From positions 70,094 through 134,093 of the forward strand of contig NZ_JBHSGU010000019.1 of NCBI RefSeq assembly GCF_042652645.1: a stretch of 64,000 bases of DNA, in the 5' to 3' direction. The position numbers and the translations under genes were made by a program. This DNA is from Glaciecola siphonariae (GTDB lineage: Bacteria; Pseudomonadota; Gammaproteobacteria; Enterobacterales; Alteromonadaceae). Within the stretch, counting starts at the first letter, position 1; every line of letters starts with the position of its first letter. The notes under the pieces were generated by a model. That model did no database searches, was not told the DNA's origin, and was given only the letters and a program-made list of their open reading frames with translations. This document shows, piece after piece, positions 8,787 through 17,587 of the stretch.

Positions 8787-9878
8787 ATGAAAAAGTTCCT
8801 CACCATGATGAGCGTGATTGCTCTAATGTTTTTACAAGCATGTTCCGGCGGCGACAATACTCAATCAGATGGGGAAGTGAAGCCGGCTAAAACATATAAG
8901 TGGAAGTTAGTGACTTCTTGGCCTAAAAACTTCCCTGGTTTAGGCCGAGCGCCAGAAACCTTTGCAACATATGTGAATGAGATGTCTGGCGGTCGCTTAC
9001 AGGTAACTGTATATGGCGCCGGAGAGCTAGTGCCGGGCTTTGAGGTGTTTAATGCAGTGTCTGGTGGCAGCGCTGAAATGGGGCATGCAGGTGCATATTA
9101 CTGGAAGGGAAAAATCCCCGCAGCGCCAATTTTTTCAGCTATTCCATTTGGTATGAACGTAACGGAAATGAATGCATGGCTCCATTACGGGGGAGGGATG
9201 GAATTATGGCGTGAACTATACGAACCCTTTGGCGTTATTCCATTTGTAGGGGGTAGCACAGGCGTGCAAATGGCGGGTTGGTTTAAAAAAGAAATAAATT
9301 CTATGGCAGATTTTCAAGGCCTTAAAATGCGTATTCCTGGACTTGGCGGGGAAGTATTCAAAAAGGTTGGAGGTTTACCGGTTACCCTCACAGGTGGAGA
9401 ATTGTTTACCTCACTACAAACCGGTGCAATAGACGCGACCGAGTGGGTGGGACCGTATAATGATTTATCATTTGGTCTGCACAAAGCTGCCCCATATTAC
9501 TACCACAGTGGCTGGCATGAGCCGGGTACGAGTTTGGAGTTTATTGTTAATGCCGAGGCATTTAATGAACTGCCCGCCGACTTGCAGAAAATTGTTGAAG
9601 TGGCGACGAAAGCTGTGAATCAAGACATGCTAGATGAATATACCGCAAAAAATCATACGGCCCTTCAACAACTTATCAACGATCACGGCATTGATGTTCG
9701 ACCCCTGCCTGACGATGTTTTAGCTGCACTAAAGGCGGCCACCGCAGAGGTTATCGCGGAAAAACGTGCAGAAGATGCGAGTTTTGACAAAATATATTCG
9801 TCTTACGATGCGTTTTACCAAAATGTAAAACGTTATCATGCTCTGTCGGAGCAGGCTTATTACAACAATAGAGACTAA
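8787..9878 (+). CDS. TRAP substrate-binding protein, TakP-like, lipoprotein
   Basis: A 363-residue extracytoplasmic binding protein of the DctP superfamily. The central region matches the 2-oxo-acid-binding TakP type: VYGAGELVPGFEVFNAVSGG, AEMGHAGAYYWKGK, FGMNVTEMNAWLHYGGG, GLKMRIPGLGGEV, LQTGAIDATEWVGPYNDL and GWHEPGTSLEF. The conserved arginine in KMRIPG and the ATEWVGP segment line the carboxylate pocket in this family. The N-terminus is a lipoprotein signal with lipobox FLQAC and Cys19, so it is likely anchored rather than freely soluble; an Asp does not follow the Cys (Ser+2), so outer-membrane sorting is possible. 2-oxo acids such as pyruvate or 2-oxobutyrate are the likely ligands by family; this is inference. 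Confidence 0.88.
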   Translation: MKKFLTMMSVIALMFLQACSGGDNTQSDGEVKPAKTYKWKLVTSWPKNFPGLGRAPETFATYVNEMSGGRLQVTVYGAGELVPGFEVFNAVSGGSAEMGHAGAYYWKGKIPAAPIFSAIPFGMNVTEMNAWLHYGGGMELWRELYEPFGVIPFVGGSTGVQMAGWFKKEINSMADFQGLKMRIPGLGGEVFKKVGGLPVTLTGGELFTSLQTGAIDATEWVGPYNDLSFGLHKAAPYYYHSGWHEPGTSLEFIVNAEAFNELPADLQKIVEVATKAVNQDMLDEYTAKNHTALQQLINDHGIDVRPLPDDVLAALKAATAEVIAEKRAEDASFDKIYSSYDAFYQNVKRYHALSEQAYYNNRD

Positions 9879-9909
9879 AGTTTGCTGTCAGCTGGACTGA
9901 TTTGTTTAT

Positions 9910-9936
9910 GGCGCGCATCACTATAGAATTCGCGCC
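9910..9936. repeat. Small inverted repeat between the TRAP operon and fabV
   Basis: GGCGCG (9910-9915) and CGCGCC (9931-9936) form a 6-bp stem around a 15-base loop, with no T-run. It may be a weak terminator for the TRAP operon. The rest of the 151-base gap holds a plausible fabV ribosome site (AAAGGAG at 10018-10024). Confidence 0.4.
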
Positions 9937-10029
9937 CTTAGCCTTCGGGAACTCAAACTCGTATTAAGCGTACGTTTTACATTGCAATAAACGAAGTATA
10001 AAAGCCTTCGTTTGTAAAAAGGAGCAAGC

Positions 10030-11211
10030 ATGATTATTAAGCCAAAAGTAAGAGGCTTCATTTGCACAAACGCCCACCCTGTGGGCTGTGCACAAAGCGT
10101 TGAGAATCAAATCCAATATATTCAGGCGCAAGATTTTACCCAAGATGGACCCAAAAACGTTTTGGTAATTGGATGCAGTACAGGCTATGGCCTAGCATCG
10201 CGTATTACCGCTGCTTTTGGCTATGGAGCGAACACCCTAGGCGTATGCTTTGAAAAAGAACCTACTGAGCGTAAAACGGGGACGGCCGGTTTCTACAATA
10301 CCGCAGCATTTCATCAAAAGGCACAAGCTAAAGGACTGTATGCTCAAAGTATAAATGGCGATGCGTTTTCTGATGAAGTAAAGCAAGCGTGCATTGACAA
10401 AATTAAACAAGACATGGGCAAGATTGACCTTGTGATATATAGCCTCGCCTCACCACGCAGAACCGACCCTGACACCGGCGAAGTGTTCAAATCCACGCTT
10501 AAACCAGTTGGCCAGTCATACACCACTAAAACCTACGACACCGATAAAGACTTGGTACATGAGGTCACTTTAGAGCCAGCTAATGACGATGAAATAGCAC
10601 AAACGGTCAAAGTGATGGGCGGAGAGGATTGGGAGCGTTGGTTGTTTCAACTGGCAAAGGCTGATGTTCTAAGTAAAGGCTGCAAAACTACGGCGTATAC
10701 GTATATTGGCAAAGAACTAACATGGCCTATTTACGGTCAGGCCACGATAGGACTGGCAAAAGAAGATTTAGACAGAGCAGCTAACTCAATTATCAATAAT
10801 CTCAAAAACATATCGGTGCAAGCAAACGTATCCTCGTTAAAGGCGCTTGTGACGCAGGCGAGTTCAGCAATTCCTGTAATGCCTCTGTACATTTCTTTGA
10901 TTTATAAAGTAATGAAAGAAGAAGGCTCGCATCAGGGGTGTATTGAACAAATTGCTGGCCTGTTCAATGAGCGTCTGTTTACCGAAAATCCACCGACCGA
11001 TGAGATGAACCGCTATCGCATGGACACCGTCGAGACGAACGATGCTACGCAGGCCAAAATCAAAGCATTGTGGGATCAAATTGACCAAAATAACTTCCAC
11101 GAATTGTCTGATTATGCAGGATATCACAAAGATTTTTTGAACTTATTTGGCTTTGACATTCAAGGTGTTGATTATGAGGCCGATGTTGACCCTATGGTGA
11201 AATGGACTTAG
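10030..11211 (+). CDS. fabV: Trans-2-enoyl-ACP/CoA reductase FabV
   Basis: A 393-residue enoyl reductase that carries out the last, NADH-dependent step of fatty acid elongation; members are usually about 400 residues and are naturally insensitive to triclosan. It begins with the family's MIIKPKVRGFICTNAHP. The dinucleotide site is VLVIGCSTGYGLASR, and the catalytic Tyr-(8 residues)-Lys is in IYGQATIGLAKEDL, the spacing that separates FabV from FabI. YSLASPRRTDP and the C-terminal DFLNLFGFDI are also typical. It has its own upstream gap and a terminator-like hairpin behind it. No fabI is visible here. The window also carries fabR and a desaturase, but 48 kb away. Confidence 0.96.
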   Translation: MIIKPKVRGFICTNAHPVGCAQSVENQIQYIQAQDFTQDGPKNVLVIGCSTGYGLASRITAAFGYGANTLGVCFEKEPTERKTGTAGFYNTAAFHQKAQAKGLYAQSINGDAFSDEVKQACIDKIKQDMGKIDLVIYSLASPRRTDPDTGEVFKSTLKPVGQSYTTKTYDTDKDLVHEVTLEPANDDEIAQTVKVMGGEDWERWLFQLAKADVLSKGCKTTAYTYIGKELTWPIYGQATIGLAKEDLDRAANSIINNLKNISVQANVSSLKALVTQASSAIPVMPLYISLIYKVMKEEGSHQGCIEQIAGLFNERLFTENPPTDEMNRYRMDTVETNDATQAKIKALWDQIDQNNFHELSDYAGYHKDFLNLFGFDIQGVDYEADVDPMVKWT

Positions 11212-11245
11212 TGCGTTCACGCAGTCGCGAAAACGTCTGAAAATA

Positions 11246-11293
11246 TCCACCAAAGGCCAGCGTTTAGCTGACATCTTTGGTGGAATTATTTTT
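11246..11293 (+). terminator. Terminator after fabV
   Basis: TCCACCAAAG (11246-11255) pairs perfectly with CTTTGGTGGA (11275-11284). An inner CAGC/GCTG pairing shortens the loop, and the stem is followed by ATTATTTTT. Confidence 0.7.
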
Positions 11294-11301
11294 GCACGAC
11301 T

Positions 11302-11331
11302 TTGCTTGATTAAATACGCTTTTGGTATAAT
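11302..11331 (+). promoter_or_regulatory. Candidate promoter of the nqr operon
   Basis: TTGCTT (11302-11307), an 18-base spacer and a perfect TATAAT (11326-11331). It lies about 300 bases upstream of nqrA and just behind the fabV terminator, so it would give a long leader. This is the best promoter-like match in the gap. Confidence 0.5.
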
Positions 11332-11629
11332 TGCCATAGCCTTTTTAGGGCAGTTAATGCTAAAATCGCCGCCATTCAGGGTTGGTACATGCTTCTAATG
11401 CACAATTAGATGGTTAGATATCAATACCGCTTGCAAAAAAACATAATAATAATAATGAGTTACCAAGGGATTCGCTAAAAGCAAACGCTTTTTCGAATAA
11501 TTAGTCACGTGTGTTTTATGATACATAGGCGAATAGGAAGTAATTCAAACTTGCTTGTTTGAACTGCAAAAAAGTAATAAAAACAGGCACATTTAAATTG
11601 GTTTCTAAATTAAGAGTAGTCAATTGCAT
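11332..11629 (+). other. Long nqr leader with hairpins, no gene seen
   Basis: About 300 bases between the candidate promoter and nqrA. Two hairpins are evident. At 11470-11498, ATTCG and AAAAGC pair with GCTTTT and CGAAT across an AAAC loop. At 11544-11563, TTCAAAC pairs with GTTTGAA across a 6-base loop. A short ATA/ATG-type trinucleotide run lies near 11443-11457. The ribosome site of nqrA is weak (AAGAG at 11612-11616, about 13 bases from the ATG). No small ORF with a good ribosome site was found. The leader may be regulatory; nothing ties it to a known riboswitch. Confidence 0.45.
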
Positions 11630-12970
11630 ATGATAAAGATAAAGAAAGGTCTAGACCTTCCCATCAAAGGAGAGCCCGAGCAAACTATCGTTGATACGAT
11701 AAGTGCTTCTAAAGTGGCTATCCTTGGTGAGGAATATATTGGTATGCGACCCACTATGCACGTCCAAGTGGGCGATGTGGTGAAAAAGGGTCAAATGCTG
11801 TTTGAAGACAAGAAGAATCCGGGCGTTAAGTTTGTTGCGCCAGCAGCGGGTGAAGTTGTTGAAGTAAATCGTGGCGCTAAACGTGTATTACAATCTGTTG
11901 TGATAAGCGTAAAAGGCGATGAAGCGATAGAGTTTCCAAAATTCGATGATGCTGGCCTAGCAAGTGCTGACCGCCAAGCTATTGTTGATGCCATGATTGA
12001 TTCGGCTCTTTGGACAACCCTTCGCACGCGCCCTTACAGCAAGGTACCCGCGGTTGAAAGCACTCCGCATTCAATTTTCGTAACTGCAATCGATACCAAC
12101 CCTTTAGCGGTCGACCCGCAAATCGTGTTGGCTGAACGCAAAGAAGAATTTGCATTTGGTTTGAAAGTACTTGCAAAACTGACCGAAGGTAAAATTTACG
12201 TCAACAAAGCGCCTGGTGCCGATATCCCAGCCCAAGGTGAGCGTGTAGAGGTAAACGAATTTGCTGGGCCGCATCCAGCGGGTTTGGCAGGTACGCACAT
12301 TCATTTCCTTGACCCCGTTGGTCAGAAAAAACGCGTATGGTATGTAAATTACCAAGACGTAATTTCAATCGGTTCAACCTTTCAAAGCGGACAGCTCGAC
12401 CAAACTAAAGTTGTGTCTATTGCTGGTCCAATGGCGAAGTCACCGAAGATTGTTCGAACGCAAGTTGGCGCAAGCGTTAATGAGCTTATTGAAGGTCAAT
12501 TATCGAATGATCCGGTGCGCGTAATATCCGGTTCAGTGCTAAACGGCACCAAAGCATCAGGTCCCCATGCGTATTTAGGCCGTTATCACAATCAGGTTTC
12601 GCTGATTAAAGAAGACTCCGAGAAGAAGTTTTTTGGCTGGATTATGCCCGGCTCAAATCAACACTCTGTGACGCGTGCCTATCTAGGTCACCTAGCGGGT
12701 AAAAAGAAATTTGATATGACTTCTACAACTAATGGTTCAGACCGCTCAATGGTACCCATTGGCAACTATGAACGCATCATGCCATTAGACGTTATTCCAA
12801 CATTACTGCTGCGCGATATCATATCGGGTGATACCGATAGCGCACAAACCATGGGTGCATTGGAGCTAGATGAAGAAGATTTGGCCTTGTGTACTTATGT
12901 ATGTCCAGGCAAATACGACTACGGTCCTATTTTGCGTGACTGTTTAACCATAATTGAAGCTGAGGGTTAA
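11630..12970 (+). CDS. nqrA: Na+-translocating NADH:quinone reductase subunit A
   Basis: Peripheral cytoplasmic-side subunit of Na+-NQR, the six-subunit pump that oxidises NADH, reduces ubiquinone and exports Na+. The ATG at 11630 gives 446 residues, the same as Vibrio NqrA; a TTG two codons earlier is unlikely. The start MIKIKKGLDLPIKGEPEQ is the family signature. Other blocks are GRYHNQVSLIKE, GWIMPGSNQHSVTRAYL and LCTYVCPGKYDYGPILRDCL near the C-terminus. NqrA resembles the Rnf/complex I 51-kDa scaffold but has no iron-sulfur cluster of its own, and contacts the quinone. First gene of nqrABCDEF; nqrB follows after 3 bases. Confidence 0.97.
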   Translation: MIKIKKGLDLPIKGEPEQTIVDTISASKVAILGEEYIGMRPTMHVQVGDVVKKGQMLFEDKKNPGVKFVAPAAGEVVEVNRGAKRVLQSVVISVKGDEAIEFPKFDDAGLASADRQAIVDAMIDSALWTTLRTRPYSKVPAVESTPHSIFVTAIDTNPLAVDPQIVLAERKEEFAFGLKVLAKLTEGKIYVNKAPGADIPAQGERVEVNEFAGPHPAGLAGTHIHFLDPVGQKKRVWYVNYQDVISIGSTFQSGQLDQTKVVSIAGPMAKSPKIVRTQVGASVNELIEGQLSNDPVRVISGSVLNGTKASGPHAYLGRYHNQVSLIKEDSEKKFFGWIMPGSNQHSVTRAYLGHLAGKKKFDMTSTTNGSDRSMVPIGNYERIMPLDVIPTLLLRDIISGDTDSAQTMGALELDEEDLALCTYVCPGKYDYGPILRDCLTIIEAEG

Positions 12971-12973
12971 GTC

Positions 12974-14185
12974 ATGGGTTTAAAAGCATATTTAGAAAAA
13001 ATCGAGCCTGATTTTGAAACAGGTGGTAAATACGAAAAGTTCTATGCGCTTTACGAAGCAGCAGCAACCATCTTTTATACGCCTGGCAAAGTAAACAAGG
13101 CGAGCACGCACGTTAAGGATAGTATTGACCTTAAGCGCATCATGATCATGGTATGGATGGCTACCTTCCCTGCGATGTTCTACGGTATGTACAACGTAGG
13201 TTTACAAGCATCGTACGCGATTCAAGCAGGCGGGGCGCTCTACGACGGTTGGCAAGCAGGTTTGTTTACCGCTCTTGGTGGTACGCTTACTGCTGATTCC
13301 GGTTGGTTTAGTATGCTCTTTTACGGCGCATGCTTTTTTGTACCGATTTATGCAACTACGTTTATCGTAGGTGGTTTTTGGGAAGTCTTGTTCGCCTCTG
13401 TGCGTAAACACGAGATAAACGAAGGGTTCTTCGTAACCTCAGTACTGTTCTCGCTAACACTGCCTGCAACGATTCCGCTATGGCAAGTTGCCTTGGGTAT
13501 CACCTTCGGTATCGTTATCGCGAAAGAAATTTTTGGCGGTACAGGCCGTAATTTCTTAAATCCTGCCTTATCTGGCAGAGCCTTCTTATACTTTGCGTAT
13601 CCTGCTCAAATATCAGGTGACCAACCGTGGGTTGCGGCTTCAATGGCCGATGGCTACTCAGGCGCAACATGGTTAAGTAATGCTGCTAATGGTCAAATGG
13701 ACTACAGCGACATGACTTTATTCATGAATTCTTTCTTAGGCAATATCCCAGGCTCTGTGGGTGAAGTGTCGACATTGATGATCATGTTAGGTGGTTTATT
13801 CATTATTTATTTAGGGATTGCTAGCTGGCGTATTGTTGCTGGTGTGGGCTTAGGCGTTGCATTTTTTGCCACTTTGCTCAACTTGTTTGCGACCGACCCT
13901 AGTTCAATCATGGCGATGCCTTTTTACTGGCACATGGTCATTGGTGGATTGGCTTTTGGTATGTTTTTCATGGCTACCGACCCGGTCTCCGCCTCTTTTA
14001 CCAATCAAGGTAAATGGATGTACGGCTTCTTTATTGGCTTGATGACGGTGTTAATTCGGGTACTAAACCCGGCGTTCCCAGAAGGCATCATGCTAGCTAT
14101 ATTATTCGCAAACTTATGGGCGCCTTTATTCGATTATTTCGTTGCCCAGAGCAATATCAAGCGGAGGATTGCACGTGTCGGCTAA
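12974..14185 (+). CDS. nqrB: Na+-NQR subunit B
   Basis: A 403-residue integral membrane subunit with about ten transmembrane helices; it carries one covalent FMN and riboflavin and forms part of the Na+ path. The FMN attachment site is the threonine of SGAT at about residue 232 (in GYSGATWLS), matching the phosphoester-linked threonine known in Vibrio. The glycine-rich KEIFGGTGRNFLNPALSGR block is also typical. The last 11 bases overlap nqrC, whose ribosome site GGAGG (14163-14167) lies inside the nqrB end. ApbE, encoded downstream, is the enzyme known to attach the FMN. Confidence 0.97.
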   Translation: MGLKAYLEKIEPDFETGGKYEKFYALYEAAATIFYTPGKVNKASTHVKDSIDLKRIMIMVWMATFPAMFYGMYNVGLQASYAIQAGGALYDGWQAGLFTALGGTLTADSGWFSMLFYGACFFVPIYATTFIVGGFWEVLFASVRKHEINEGFFVTSVLFSLTLPATIPLWQVALGITFGIVIAKEIFGGTGRNFLNPALSGRAFLYFAYPAQISGDQPWVAASMADGYSGATWLSNAANGQMDYSDMTLFMNSFLGNIPGSVGEVSTLMIMLGGLFIIYLGIASWRIVAGVGLGVAFFATLLNLFATDPSSIMAMPFYWHMVIGGLAFGMFFMATDPVSASFTNQGKWMYGFFIGLMTVLIRVLNPAFPEGIMLAILFANLWAPLFDYFVAQSNIKRRIARVG

Positions 14186-14942
14186 GAAAGAAACTTTAGG
14201 CAAAACATTACTTGTTGTTATTGCTGTCTGTTTGGTGTGCTCTATTGTTGTGGCTGGTTCTGCTGTTGGCTTACGCTCCTTGCAAGAAACAAATGCCGCA
14301 TTAGATAAAAAATCTAACATACTTAACGCTGCAGGTTTGCTAGGCAATGCCTCGTCAAAAGAAGAGATTGCAAAAATATATGACAAGCGAGTGGAAGAAA
14401 AATTTGTTGACTTATCAAACGGTCAATATGTGGAAAAACCATCACCTGACTTTGATATGTACAAAGCGGCAAAGCAACCTGAGTTTTCAGTCAAGGTTGA
14501 GGGCAGCAATGTAGGCTTTTTGAATCGCTCTAGTATCGCTAGCGTTTATCATGTGAAGGATGAGTCGGGCAAAGTAACTCGCATTATTCTACCTGTGCAT
14601 GGCTCTGGCCTTTGGGATTTGATGTATGGTCTTTTGGCCATCGATGATGACGGGCAAACAATACGCGAATTGATTTATTATCAGCACAAGGAAACACCCG
14701 GGCTGGGCGCTGAAATTCAAAACCCAGCATGGCAAGAAAAGTGGGACGGTAAGCAGTTGTTTAAAGACGGCGAAGTCGCTATCAGCGTGGATAAAAACGT
14801 TGGCGACGGCAATCAGTATGCAGTTGATGCATTGTCTGGCGCAACGCTAACGAGCAACGGTGTTGAAAATACTTTGCAATACTGGGCGGGTGAGAATGGC
14901 TTTGGCACTTACCTAAAACGTCAATCTTGGAAATCTTCATAA
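14175..14942 (+). CDS. nqrC: Na+-NQR subunit C
   Basis: Membrane-anchored subunit with a periplasmic FMN-binding domain, part of the electron path from NqrB's side to NqrD/E. I choose the GTG at 14175 because GGAGG lies 7 bases upstream and the product (255 residues) matches Vibrio NqrC (257); an upstream in-frame ATG at 14142 would lie deeper inside nqrB. One transmembrane helix spans roughly residues 10-32. The covalent FMN site is SGATLTSNG, with the acceptor Thr at about 224. HKETPGLGAEI is another family block. Confidence 0.95.
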   Translation: MSAKKETLGKTLLVVIAVCLVCSIVVAGSAVGLRSLQETNAALDKKSNILNAAGLLGNASSKEEIAKIYDKRVEEKFVDLSNGQYVEKPSPDFDMYKAAKQPEFSVKVEGSNVGFLNRSSIASVYHVKDESGKVTRIILPVHGSGLWDLMYGLLAIDDDGQTIRELIYYQHKETPGLGAEIQNPAWQEKWDGKQLFKDGEVAISVDKNVGDGNQYAVDALSGATLTSNGVENTLQYWAGENGFGTYLKRQSWKSS

Positions 14943-14951
14943 GGCACGAAC

Positions 14952-15584
14952 ATGGCTGATACTAAAGAAATGAAAAAAGCCCTCTTCGGGCCGATAGTCG
15001 ATAGTAACCCTATCGCTCTGCACGTGTTGGGCATTTGTTCAGCGCTTGCAATTACCACTAAACTCGAGACTGCATTAGTAATGTCGATGGCCGTTATTTC
15101 GGTACTCGCGTTTTCTAACCTGTTTATTTCAATGATACGCAATCAGATCCCATCTAGCGTTCGCATAATTATCCAAATGACGATTATTGCGTCTTTGGTT
15201 ATTGTGGTTGACCAGATACTGAAAGCTTATTCTTATGAGATATCGAAGCAGCTGTCGGTATTTGTTGGCTTAATCATCACCAACTGTATCGTGATGGGCC
15301 GTGCAGAAGCTTATGCAATGAAGTCTCCTCCATTGATGAGTTTCCTAGACGGGATTGGCAACGGCATGGGTTATGCGTTTATCCTGATTGTTATTGGTAC
15401 TGTAAAAGAGCTGTTTGGCTTTGGCACCATTTTAGGCTTTGAAATTCTGCCTTTGGTCCAAAACGGTGGTTGGTATCAAGGTAACGGCTTGCTAATTTTA
15501 CCGTTTAGCTCGTTTATCTTAATTGGTTTAATGATTTGGGCAATCCGTACCGTACGCCCAGAGCAAGTAGAGCCTAAGGAATAA
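14952..15584 (+). CDS. nqrD: Na+-NQR subunit D
   Basis: A 210-residue membrane subunit, six predicted helices, paralogous to NqrE. Together they hold, between them in the membrane, an iron centre bound by cysteines. The relevant cysteines here are in LGICSALA near residue 29 and LIITNCIVMGRAEA near residue 112, in the two symmetric half-helices. GTVKELFGFGTI is another family block. It lies 9 bases after nqrC and 5 before nqrE. Confidence 0.96.
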   Translation: MADTKEMKKALFGPIVDSNPIALHVLGICSALAITTKLETALVMSMAVISVLAFSNLFISMIRNQIPSSVRIIIQMTIIASLVIVVDQILKAYSYEISKQLSVFVGLIITNCIVMGRAEAYAMKSPPLMSFLDGIGNGMGYAFILIVIGTVKELFGFGTILGFEILPLVQNGGWYQGNGLLILPFSSFILIGLMIWAIRTVRPEQVEPKE

Positions 15585-15589
15585 TCGCA

Positions 15590-16198
15590 ATGGAACATTA
15601 TTTATCACTTGCAATAAAAGCCATTTTTATCGAGAACATGGCGCTTTCATTATTCTTAGGTATGTGCACCTTTTTGGCAGTATCTAAAAAAGTAAAAACC
15701 TCAATGGGCTTAGGTGTTGCGGTTATCGTTGTGCTGGGTATATCGGTACCTGTTAACCAAATCATATACACAAATGTGCTTGCGCCAGGCGCTTTAGCTT
15801 GGGCCGGCTTTCCAGATGCTGATTTGAGCTTCTTGAACTTTCTAACGTTTATAGGCGTAATTGCTGCGCTAGTGCAAATCTTAGAAATGACCTTGGATAA
15901 GTTCTTTCCTGCTTTGTATAACGCATTGGGTATATTTTTACCTTTGATTACTGTGAACTGCGCCATTTTTGGTGGCGTTGCCTTTGCCGTGCAGCGTGAA
16001 TATACCGTTACAGAAGGTATTGTTTATGGTGTTGGCTCTGGTATGGGTTGGGCTCTGGCTATTGTATTATTAGCGGCGGTTCGTGAAAAACTGAAGTATG
16101 CAGATATGCCCGACGGCATACGTGGACTAGGTTCGGTATTTATGATTGCAGGCTTAATGGCGTTAGGTTTCCAGTCGTTCGTAGGTATTTCACTGTAA
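15590..16198 (+). CDS. nqrE: Na+-NQR subunit E
   Basis: A 202-residue six-helix membrane subunit in inverted topology relative to NqrD. It contributes the other two cysteines of the intramembrane iron site: LFLGMCTFLAVS near residue 26 and PLITVNCAIFGGVAFA near residue 120. AAVREKLKYADMP is also typical. NqrM, encoded downstream, is the maturation factor known to be needed for this centre in Vibrio. Confidence 0.96.
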   Translation: MEHYLSLAIKAIFIENMALSLFLGMCTFLAVSKKVKTSMGLGVAVIVVLGISVPVNQIIYTNVLAPGALAWAGFPDADLSFLNFLTFIGVIAALVQILEMTLDKFFPALYNALGIFLPLITVNCAIFGGVAFAVQREYTVTEGIVYGVGSGMGWALAIVLLAAVREKLKYADMPDGIRGLGSVFMIAGLMALGFQSFVGISL

Positions 16199-16217
16199 AG
16201 TGATTAGGAGCATATAA

Positions 16218-17450
16218 ATGAATCAGATAGAGATATATCTCGGCGTAGGGATGTTTATAGCGATTGTATTGGTGCTGGTGTTAATAATCACCTTTGCCAA
16301 GTCAAAGCTCGTTGCCAGTGGCGACGTACAAATAATGATTAATGATGATCCAGACAAGGTTATTACTGCCGCACCCGGCGGTAAGTTACTGGGCGCGTTA
16401 GCCGAATCAGGCATTTTTGTATCATCTGCTTGTGGTGGTGGTGGTTCTTGCGGTCAGTGCCGCGTAGACATCAAAGAAGGCGGCGGTGAGATTCTTCCAA
16501 CCGAGCTTGATCACATCACCAAACGTGAAGCAAAAGAAGGGTGCCGTTTGTCGTGTCAGGTTGCGATTAAGCAAGACATGAAAATTGAGCTACCAGAAGA
16601 AGTATTCGGCATCAAAAAATGGGATTGCGAAGTTATTTCAAATAACAATGAAGCAACCTTCATTAAAGAGCTTAAGCTTCAAATTCCTGACGGCGAGAGT
16701 GTGCCGTTCCGTGCAGGTGGTTATATTCAGATTGAAGCGCCGCCGCATCATGTTAAGTATAAAGATTTTGAGATCCCAGAAGAATATCGTCCAGATTGGG
16801 AGCGTTTCGGATTTTTTGATGTTGAGTCAAAGGTTGACGAAGAAACCATTCGAGCTTACTCCATGGCAAACTACCCTGAAGAAGAAGGCATTATTATGTT
16901 GAACGTGCGTATTGCTACGCCGCCGCCTAATAACCTTAGCCTGCCGGCAGGTAAAATGTCATCGTTTATATGGTCTTTAACTAAGGGCGATAAGGTTACG
17001 ATTTCTGGGCCATTTGGTGAATTCTTTGCAAAAGACACTGATGCCGAAATGGTATTTGTGGGCGGCGGTGCCGGAATGGCGCCTATGCGTTCGCACATTT
17101 TTGACCAACTTCGTCGCATTAAAACCGATCGTAAAATTACCTTTTGGTATGGTGCTCGTTCTTTACGCGAAATGTTTTATGTCGAAGATTTCGATATGCT
17201 TCAAGAAGAGAACGAAAACTTCAATTGGTACGTGGCCCTATCGGACCCTCAACCAGAAGATAACTGGGATGGTTATACAGGCTTCATTCACAATGTGTTG
17301 CTTGAAAACTATTTGAAGGATCACCCAGCGCCAGAAGACTGCGAGTTCTATATGTGTGGACCACCTATGATGAACGCAGCGGTCATCAACATGCTAAAAG
17401 ATATGGGTGTTGAAGACGAAAACATCATGCTTGATGATTTCGGTGGTTAA
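16218..17450 (+). CDS. nqrF: Na+-NQR subunit F, NADH-oxidising flavoprotein
   Basis: A 410-residue subunit that takes electrons from NADH. One N-terminal transmembrane helix (residues 5-28) is followed by a plant-type 2Fe-2S domain with Cys72, Cys78, Cys81 and Cys113 in SSACGGGGSCGQC and RLSCQ. It then has an FAD domain with IRAYSMANYPEE and an NADH domain with FVGGGAGMAPMRSH, FWYGARSLREMFY and FYMCGPPMMNAAV. The order is that of ferredoxin-NADP reductase-like modules. The C-terminus ends in MLDDFGG as in Vibrio. The last gene of the nqr operon proper; a strong terminator follows 25 bases later. Confidence 0.97.
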   Translation: MNQIEIYLGVGMFIAIVLVLVLIITFAKSKLVASGDVQIMINDDPDKVITAAPGGKLLGALAESGIFVSSACGGGGSCGQCRVDIKEGGGEILPTELDHITKREAKEGCRLSCQVAIKQDMKIELPEEVFGIKKWDCEVISNNNEATFIKELKLQIPDGESVPFRAGGYIQIEAPPHHVKYKDFEIPEEYRPDWERFGFFDVESKVDEETIRAYSMANYPEEEGIIMLNVRIATPPPNNLSLPAGKMSSFIWSLTKGDKVTISGPFGEFFAKDTDAEMVFVGGGAGMAPMRSHIFDQLRRIKTDRKITFWYGARSLREMFYVEDFDMLQEENENFNWYVALSDPQPEDNWDGYTGFIHNVLLENYLKDHPAPEDCEFYMCGPPMMNAAVINMLKDMGVEDENIMLDDFGG

Positions 17451-17475
17451 TTTTTTCTAATTGACTGATATTAAT

Positions 17476-17500
17476 AAAAGGGGCATCGCGCCCCTTTTTT
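17476..17500 (+). terminator. nqr operon terminator
   Basis: AAAAGGGGC (17476-17484) pairs with GCCCCTTTT (17490-17498) over a 5-base loop, with a six-T run. It separates nqrF from apbE, so apbE is read through or from its own promoter. Confidence 0.9.
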
Positions 17501-17587
17501 GTCTTTATTAATGCTCACGCACGATTGTTCACTTGTTATTGGTGAGAACTAATTCAGGTGTATTAACAAATCAGGAGATTGAATCTA

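Noticed and set aside
9990..10010. FabR half-site before fabV (AGCGTACG)
   Set aside because: Only one arm matches and the second is lacking; chance is likely.
11443..11457. ATA/ATG trinucleotide run in the nqr leader as a variable repeat
   Set aside because: Only about five units and inside an A/T-rich leader; likely chance.
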